NCBI GenBank assembly: GCA_029204225.1
Contig: CM055097.1
Coordinates: 3,380,620 to 3,444,619 of the forward strand
Origin: Diphasiastrum complanatum
Taxonomy: Eukaryota > Streptophyta > Lycopodiopsida > Lycopodiales > Lycopodiaceae
DNA length: 64,000 nucleotides
Direction: 5' to 3'
Made by a program: the position numbers and the translations under genes. Shown piece by piece: positions 11,201 to 20,200 of this stretch. The notes below the pieces were generated by a model. That model did no database searches and had not been told where the DNA came from. It saw nothing but the letters and a program-made list of their open reading frames with translations. Position 1 is the first letter of the stretch, and every line of letters begins with the position of its first letter.

Positions 11201-14200
11201 AGAAAAAAAACATATCCAAGGAAAAACCATTATTTTGTTGGAAATTTTTTTGTTAGTATAGGTAAAGATGCCTAGAAACATCATAATCAAAAGCTATAGT
11301 CAAGAGGCTAGGAAAACTTCCAAGAAACTGCCAATTAGGGTAATTGGGTCCCAGAAAATTTTGTCTCATACAACTTGGCCACTGGCCTAGTAAGTCCCAA
11401 ATGGTTAGTACAATAGTTTTTTGCCCATCATATACTAAACAAGCCTCCGAGTCTTGTTCTTTAGGATTAAGTTATACTCCTCATCCATAGCTTTCCTCCA
11501 AATATTCTCTTTTTCAGCTTTTCTTAAAGTAGATGGATCCTTAGTTTCCAATACTATAGCCATATATGCAAAGTGTACATCCTCATCCTCATGATGATCC
11601 TCATGTTGATCCTCCTGTAGATCTTGATCCTCATGATGCTTTTCAAGCCTAGAAGATTCCTAGTTCCCTATGTACTAGACTCTCCCTGTTCCAAAATAAC
11701 ACTATCCTTGAAAGTTTCATAGTACCATCTAAGTAATCTTCTAGTATCTGATGTAGGATGATTCCTGCCTGGGGAAGCCGGAGGTGAACAAGTATCCCAT
11801 GTACTTGATCTGTCCTTTCTTTTTCCTTTCTCAACCATGGTCACTCTATAGGTACTTGAATTGGTGTAGGAGGTACATGTGTCGACTCAAGCTCCTGTAA
11901 CAACTCATCACAAAAGATAGGAATTCCTCCATCTTGCTTCATATCATAAGATATTTCTACATCTTTATGAGATCCATCCTCATCAAAGATTACACCTGTT
12001 GCACACAAGCTCACAAACCCTAAGTAAATACACAGAATTACCCAGCAAATCCGTCACTTTATTAATCTCAAGCAAATGTACATAGATCAACAAGCAAACA
12101 TGAGAGCTCTGCTGCAAGTCTCCTCCCAACCATAGCTGCATAGGAATACCATAATGAGGAATGCCTGACAAGGCTCACACTATATTCTGTCAAGCACCCC
12201 TTAACCCTGACACATCCTAACGTCAACACATGGCAAACTCCATGCACAGTCGACACTTGCCACTTGGCAGTAACCTGACACATAGGCAAGCTAGTAGGTG
12301 GACAGTCTGACACGTGTCACTCATGCATTGGACCAAGTGTCCCAATGAGCATATGACACATGTCCTATTGACTCGTCCATTGACCGTCCGACAAGTGTCA
12401 CTCCTCAGTGAGCATATGACACGTGTCACATTGACCGGTCAACCCTTCCTACTTTTAGGAGGTCAGTCCAGCAGACTCTCATGAGACCCAGTACCCCCTT
12501 GTCCATCTCGGATTTAATCACTATAACAAATATTTACATTGCAATTTACAATTGTCTCCACAGGCTGGTGATTTAGCCATTTACGATTTAATAATTACAA
12601 TTTACCATTTACATTGGGCAAGGGATTCAAAGTACATGTGACATCCCTTCCCTCCTCAGATGACATCGTCCTCGATGGCAAAGTCTGGATATTGTGCGTG
12701 CAACCCATGCACGGTCTCCTAGGTAGCATCACTGAGAGGTCGTCCATGCCATGCAACCAAGTACTCACGGAGCAAACGACTCTGCAACCGTCTATGACTC
12801 CAGTCCAATACTCTCGCTGGTCCATGCATCACCTCCCCATGCTCCTGAAACAATACAAGGCCATTAGCCAACAAGTTATCACCGTCATGTAAAACTTTCT
12901 TTAGGCGTGAAACATGAAAAATAGGATGAACCTTACAACCAACAGGCAAATCCAATTCATAAGCAACGCTGTTAATCTTTGTAACAATTTTCCAAGGTCC
13001 ACAGTATCTAGGTGACAACTTATAACACTTCCCTGTCTTTAGGGTTTTCGAGTCCTTTGGAATCTTGAGAAATACCATATCTCCTTCCTCGAACTCTCTT
13101 GGCGTACGATCCAGGACAACATATGTCTTTGCCCGATCCATCGCCGCTTCTACATTTTCCTTTGCTAACTCCAATATCTGTTGCATGTGAGTTAGAAATT
13201 CCATAGCACTAGGTGTCTTATGAGGCATACCTATAGTAACTGGACTGGCTGGTCTCAAACCATAATTTAGCTCGAAAGGACTCATCTTCGTAGATGCATT
13301 CTTTTTATCATTATAGGCAAACTCCAACAATGGTAGGTAACGTTCCCATTGCGTTTGCCTTTCACTCACATATGCCCTAAGCATGTCTTCCAAGGTTTGG
13401 TTAACTCTCTCAGTTTGCCCATCTATTTCAGGATGATCAGAACTACTCATTCCCACCTGCACCTCTAAAATTTGCCAGTCAAACGAGAATCCCTGTCAAA
13501 CACAATGGATCTAGGTAATCCATGAAGTCTGAATACATGCTGTATAAACAAATCAGCCATACCAAGTGCATCAATCTTATTACTAGTTGGGATAAAATGA
13601 GCCATTTTCGTGACTCTGTCAACCACAACTAGGATAGCATTATGTTGTTGCTGCGTATGCGGTAAACATGTAATAAAGTCCATGGAAATACTCTCCCATC
13701 TCCCTTCTGGTATGGGTAACGGGCGTAATAATCCAAGCTTAATCCTTTCAGCCTTATTAATTTGACACTTAAAACAATGTGTCACATAATGGTTTACTTC
13801 TTTCTTAAGTCTAGACCACTAAAAGTTACGTCGTGTCAACTCATAGGTCCTATCCACACCAGGATGACCAGCACTAGGGCTATCTTGACAGAGATGCAAG
13901 ATCCTCTCACAAGCTGGAATAAGAGCCTTGCCATTTCTCATCACTATTCCATCTTCTATGGAATACTTAAGATAAGTGCGAACCAAGGTAGAAGAGTTTT
14001 CCTCTTGAGACTCTGCATAGCCATGACTCACCTCATGTTCCACTTTCTTACAGTGAGGATCTTCCTGCTGAGCCTTTCTTATCTCAGACAGTAAGTCATT
14101 TTCAATGACGACAAATGACATCTGATACCATATACGAGATAGTGCATCTGCCACACGATTCTCGGCACCTTTCTTGTACCAAATCTCCATTAGTAATTCT

Positions 14201-17200
14201 TGCATGAGCTCAGACCATCTGGCTTGCCGGTCTCTAAGGTCTGGCTGCTTACAAAAGTATCTCAAGGTATCATGATCAGCGAATACCTCAAATTCTGATC
14301 CATACAGATAATGCCTCCATGCCTTTAATGCATGAACTATGGCATACAACTCCTTTTCATGAGTTGGATAATTTTTCTGAGCAGGGTTGAGCTTCTTGCT
14401 CTCAAGGATCACATGAGAACAGCTCCCACAGCAATGTCACTCGCACCCGTATCTATAACATAGGGCTTTTGAGGGTCTACAATCTTTAGAGTGACGCACT
14501 CAGCAATAGCTTGCTTCAACTGATCAAAGCTTGCTTGTTGCAGTTCGATCCACTCACCAAATCTATTCTTTTGAGTCAAATCAGTCAAAGGTGTTGCAAT
14601 ATAGGAGTATCCCTTGTTGGAATGTAAATGGAATTGCTTACATTACCATAGGTTACTTTGACCCAAAAGGTCGAGAGTTGTGTAACCATGGTCATTTATT
14701 ATATTAGGCCTACTAAACTTAGAGTTAGCTAAGTTAGTATGAAATTAACTTGGTAGGGACTCATGGGTCCACTAGGCCTAATTGTGACATTAGGTACCCC
14801 AACTTGACATATTGGAGGTACCTTATTCTTTCTATGTAACTTATAGAAAGTTGGATAGTCAATAGTCAAGTAGTTGGACAGCCAATAGTCAAGTAGTTGG
14901 ATAGCCAATAGTCATGAAGTTAGATAGTCATCTTGGACTATATATATGTGTGCATCCCATTTGTATAAGACACTTTTGTAAGCAATACTGACTATTCTCC
15001 TTGGCTGTCCACGAGTTTCTACAAGAGGGTTCCTAGCCATCTCTCTCTTTCTTTTGAGAATGCTTTGTGTGATTGAATAGTTAAGATTCTGGATCCTTAG
15101 GCTTCTATTTCCTACATGGTATCAAAGCCTTTAGGTGATCATATTGCTTGCAGGAGGGCGCCCAATAGGAAGCTATCTTCTTCCCCTTTTGGTTGCAGAA
15201 AATCATCAAGTTGCTGATTTTTGCAGGAGAAGAATCAGTTTTCCTCTTAGGAAGGAAAACTGATGGAAGATCATCTATGAACACATCTGAAAACTCTCTC
15301 CTAATCTCTTGATCCAAATTGGTAATAGTACTGGTTTGCAAACACTGCATGCTACTCAGACTAGTATTAGTTGACATATCAAGTAGAAAACAAACACACA
15401 TGTACTCACAATGGATCCTACGCAATTGCGTAGCTGAAACAAGCGGTCCAGGAGGCACATCCCACTCACCACGAAGGGAATGCCTCACACCATCAAACTG
15501 AAACTCATACACATGAGTATTCCAGGCCATGTGTGGCTTCCGCATCGTGTGCCAACAAATGCCCAACACCACATCAAACCACCCAAGTTGTGTTATCTCA
15601 AAATCCAACTCTTCTGTGTAACTTTGTACAGTTAGTGGAATGCCCACAACCCTCTTATCCCAAATCTCTGTACCCTTTCCATTAGCCATTTCCACTGTGT
15701 ACTGGGATAGTTGAGTATTCACACCCTAACTTCCGCACCAAAGTTAAATTCAACACTTTATGAGAGGACCCAGTGTCAAATAGAACCTGAACATCTCTAC
15801 CACATAGTTGTCCTCGCATAACAATAAGAGAAGTGTTAGGAAATTGATACCCTTGGCGAGCCGATTTTGACAAAAGCGCTGGTGGAGCCGTGTCCACTCT
15901 CCCGACCACCGAAACATTCGTGAGGCGTGGAACATCTGGATTGGCTTCCTGCTCGATCTCTTCCACTGCCATAGGGTCATCACCCTAGTTCGTCTGGTCC
16001 ACCTGAAGATTATATGTGGTCCGCATCAAGTTCCGTGGACATTCCTTCCAGCTATGTTGCCCCAAACATCCAAAACCGAGGTTCTCCCTCTCTGCACATT
16101 CTTGGTCCTGAGGCGACAGTCAATCTGCTATCTTATGGGATCCCAATCTGCCAACAGATCACCTGCAGGAGGGCGTTGGCTCTCCAAGAATGCTCCAAAC
16201 CCTAACTGAAGATGCCAAATCCCACACAAGTCTTGAAAGCAACTGCTCTGATACCAAATGTTGCACACAACAAACCCTAAGTAAATACACAGAATTACCC
16301 AGCAAATCCGTCACTTTATTTATCTCAAGCAAATGTACATAGATCAACAAGCAAACATGAGAGCTCTGCTGCAAGTCTGCTCCCAACCATAGCTGCATAG
16401 GAATACCATAATGAGGAATGCTTGACAAGGCTCACACTATATCCCCTCAAGCACCCCTTAACCCTAACACTTCCTAACGTCGACACATAGCAAACTCCAT
16501 GCATAGTCGACACTTGCCACTTGGCAGTACCCTGACACATAGGCAAGTAGGTGGACAGTCTGACACGTGTCACTCATGCATTGGACCAAGTGTCCCAATG
16601 AGCATATGACACGTCCTATTGACCCGTCCATTGACCGTCCAACAAGTGTCACTCATGCACTGGACCAAGTGTCCCAGTGAGCATATGACACGTGTCACAT
16701 TGACCGGTCAAACCTTCCTACTTTTTAGGAGGTCAGTCCAACAGACTCTCATGAGACCCAGTACCCCCTTGGCCATCTCGCATTTAGTCATTATAGCAAA
16801 TATTTACATTGCAATTTACAATTGTCTCCACAGGCCGGTGACTTAGCCATTTACAATTTAATAATTACAATTTACCAAAGTACATGTGACAACACCCCTG
16901 CTTATAATAATTTTCTTACCCTCCAAGTCATACAACCTGTATCCCTTCTCTTGACAAATAACTATCATATCCAAGAAATAAACACTTAGTAGCCTTTGAA
17001 TTCAATTTGCTCCTTAAATCCTTAGGTATGTGAGCATATGCAATACTTCCAAAAACCCTCAAATGACTTATGTCAAGTTTCCGACCCCTGTAAGCTTCCT
17101 CTGGAGTCCGATTCTCTACAACTTTTGTAGGACTTCGATTCAAAAGATAAATTGTTGTCTGACTGCTTCACCTCAAAACATATTTTGAAGTTTTTTACTT

Positions 17201-20200
17201 TTAAGCATGCTCCTTGTAGTTTCCACAATAGACCGATTCTTCCGTTCCGCAACTTCTTTTTGTTAAGGTGTTTGCGTACTTGCAAATTGTCTCTCCATGA
17301 TCCTTGCAAAACACCTAAGACTCTATAGAAATATACTCTCCCCCTTTATCCGAACGAAGTATCTTAATCTGTCTATAATCATCAACAAACACCATTAAGT
17401 AACTTGCTCTCCCATAAGAATGAGTTTTCATAGAACCACACAAATTTGTATGAACAAGTTCTACAACATTTTTGGCCCTAAAAGTACTAGATGGAAATGT
17501 CTTCACATGATGTTCCCTTATAACACAACCCTCACAAAACTTCTGATCAAAACCAACTTGAGGTAAACCATAAACCATATTGCATTTCCTCAAGACTTGT
17601 AGACTATTGGAATTCATATGTCCAAACCTTTCGTGCCATAGCTTACTCATTGAACTAATATCCGCAATATCTGCCTGATGACCCACCACTTGAGCCTGAA
17701 ATTTGTACCACCTTTCTGCAAGAATGCCCTCAGCTACTACTTCATTGTCCTTCCTCTTAATGGGACACTGTTTTTCATCAAATTGTACAATCATATGTTG
17801 CTTCGCAATAGCCAACACTGAGAGTAAGTTCCTCTTGATTCTTGGTACGTATATTCACATCCTTTATGTCTCCAGTCTTTCCTAGAGGCAATTAAACATG
17901 TACTTTTCCAACTCCCTTTATATTGTATGTGTAGTTAACTCCTAACTTCACATCTTGAAAACTAGATAACTGATCTTGCCTAAGTGTCATATGTTTCAAT
18001 GCACCTGAAACAATAAACCAACACTCCTCTTCCATTGAGAAGTCACCTGAAGATGTTGATGCCAAAAACAACTCACAATCGTCAAGATCCAAAGCACTTA
18101 TCTTCATACTAAGTCCTTCAGCAAAATTTCCATCCCACTTCTTCTTGAACTTGTTTTTCTAGCACTCCTTTGCTAATGCCCTGGCTTTCCACAAAATAAG
18201 CAATTTCCTTTTCGAATTGCTTTCTTTCCATCTTCTTGTTGATTTGATTGATTTCTTGTTGATCCTGATGCTTCTTCTTCCCTTTGTTCTTTTTCCTTTT
18301 GCTACCTTTCTTGGAACTTTGCCCTTTTTTCTTTGCTAAGAATGTCAACTCCTTGAAATCATCCTTGTTAACAAGATTTTGTCGTCTCATTCCCGTAAAG
18401 ACAACTTTATAACAAGGTTTTGATAGGCCAAAGATAAACCACTAAGCATGATAGATACCAAAACTTTCAATCCTAGGACCTTGTTATCAATAGAACTTAG
18501 CGATCAGATGCAATTCTCCAGTGAACAGCCAGCAAACAGTTCTAGCTTCACAAGTGGCAATCTGGCAGCGAACTTGTCCTCTTCACAAACCAACAAACAA
18601 CTTTCCTGGAAATCAGCGATCTGCCTTGCAAATTCAGTAAACAAAATCCTGCGAATTTCCAGCAAACAGCTACCTGAGAAACAACAACTTGTCTTCTAAA
18701 AATCCAACAAACTACAGTCAACCAATAAACAGCTTACACCAATAATCTATAGATCTTTCAGAGATCAACTATCACAAAAATTCAGCGAAGTGTCTAGAGA
18801 TTGTAGCAATCAGAATCCTGGAGAAAATCAGCGTGTATCCTCTTAGAAACCAGCAAACAATAAACTGTAGAAACCTGAAAACAATCTCAGAAATTATCAG
18901 TGATCTTCTCCGGTGATTTTCCAGTAAACTGCCTTTTTGAAGAGCCACAAACAGCTGTTCCGATCCTGTCTTGATCATCGAGCATCTTCGTATTGCCTTA
19001 ACACTAAGGCAAGAAAAGCTCTATGCTAAGGAGTCAAAATGTGAGTTCTTCTATACCAGACTCAAGTATTTAGGCCATATCATTTATGATCGTGGCATCA
19101 AGATCGATTATGATAAGGTTCGTAAAGAGTGCGTAAATAGTTAATTCCACAAATAATCCGTGATGTGAAATCATTCCTTGGTTTCACAGGCTTTTTCCAC
19201 AAATTCATTATGGACTATGCTATTATAGCATTGCCCTTAAGGAATGTTCTTAAGGGGGTGAAGAAAAAGTGTAGCCGCAGAAAAAGTCCAACTATAATTT
19301 GGACTGATGAAATGAATGAGTTTTGAAACTCTCAAGCACTGTTTCTATGGCTCCAATTTTACACATAGCTGATCCTAATAGAACATTTTTGGTAGATACG
19401 GATGCTAGCGACTTTGCTATAAAAGAGGTCCTTTATCAAGATGGTAGATTAGTTGCGTTTGAAAGCAAAAAGCTAGATCCTGCTCAGTGTAGGTATTCTA
19501 CCTATGAGAAGGGACTTGTTACAGTCATTCACGCATTAAAAATCTGGAGGCATTATTTCTATGGTGCCAGATTCACGGTGATGATTGATCACCAATCCCT
19601 TGAGTATATATGTGATATCGTGGATCTAAGAGGCCATTAGGCCAAGTGGTCACAACTCATTCAAGAGTTTCAATTCGACATTATCATATAGGTACATCGA
19701 ACATCGTGGGCGATGCCTTGAGTCGGATTGGAATCAGTTATGCTTTTCTGAGATCCAATTTGATTTGTATCTTTCACTTCGAAATCTTTGTCGAACCGAT
19801 GGTTTTTTTAGTCGCATTTGGCTAGATGTCCTGCAAGGTTACAAGCCAATTCGAATCGAGCCGATTCGACCGATTCGAACCGATTCGAACAAGCCAGGCT
19901 GGTTCAAACGGAAAAAAAAAAAAATTCAAAAACGTTTTTTTTTTTGGCTTTTTGGGGTTCTTTTTTTTTTTTAAATCCGGTTCAAACCGCGATTCGTGCA
20001 ACTTTGATGTCCGACAGGAAATTCTAGATCTAGTGAAGACCTTGGGATGTAGGATCCCAAGAAATAAGATACTGGATGAATATTCCATAAGAAATGGCTT
20101 GCTTTTCCGAAAGGAAAAGGTATGTCGGACAAGAAAGACCTTAAGGCCCAAATCCTACAGTTGTGACATGACAACCCTTGTGCTGGTCACCTTGGCATAC

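Larger units (their letters stand above)
11997..16891 (-). mobile_element. Ty3/gypsy chromovirus-like element G1 with two LTRs
   Basis: A 4.9-kb element on the minus strand, bounded by LTRs (11997-12643 and 16259-16891) and a perfect 5-bp target duplication ACACC. Order from the right: 5' LTR; primer binding site TGGTATCAGAGC (minus strand, about 16246-16256); a gag remnant with a damaged zinc knuckle; protease with DTGSS (about 15972-15690); start of the RT region ([12 protein letters not shown]); then an inserted copia LTR (14615-15240) in place of the central RT; then RNase H, integrase, a chromodomain-like C-terminus and the 3' LTR. Most of gag and the catalytic RT core are missing, so it cannot move on its own. 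It was inserted into copia C1, itself inside RPAC1 intron 4. Confidence 0.92.

Noticed and set aside
12614-12892. Plus-strand open frame over the gypsy G1 end
   Set aside because: Antisense shadow of the integrase C-terminus and LTR of G1.
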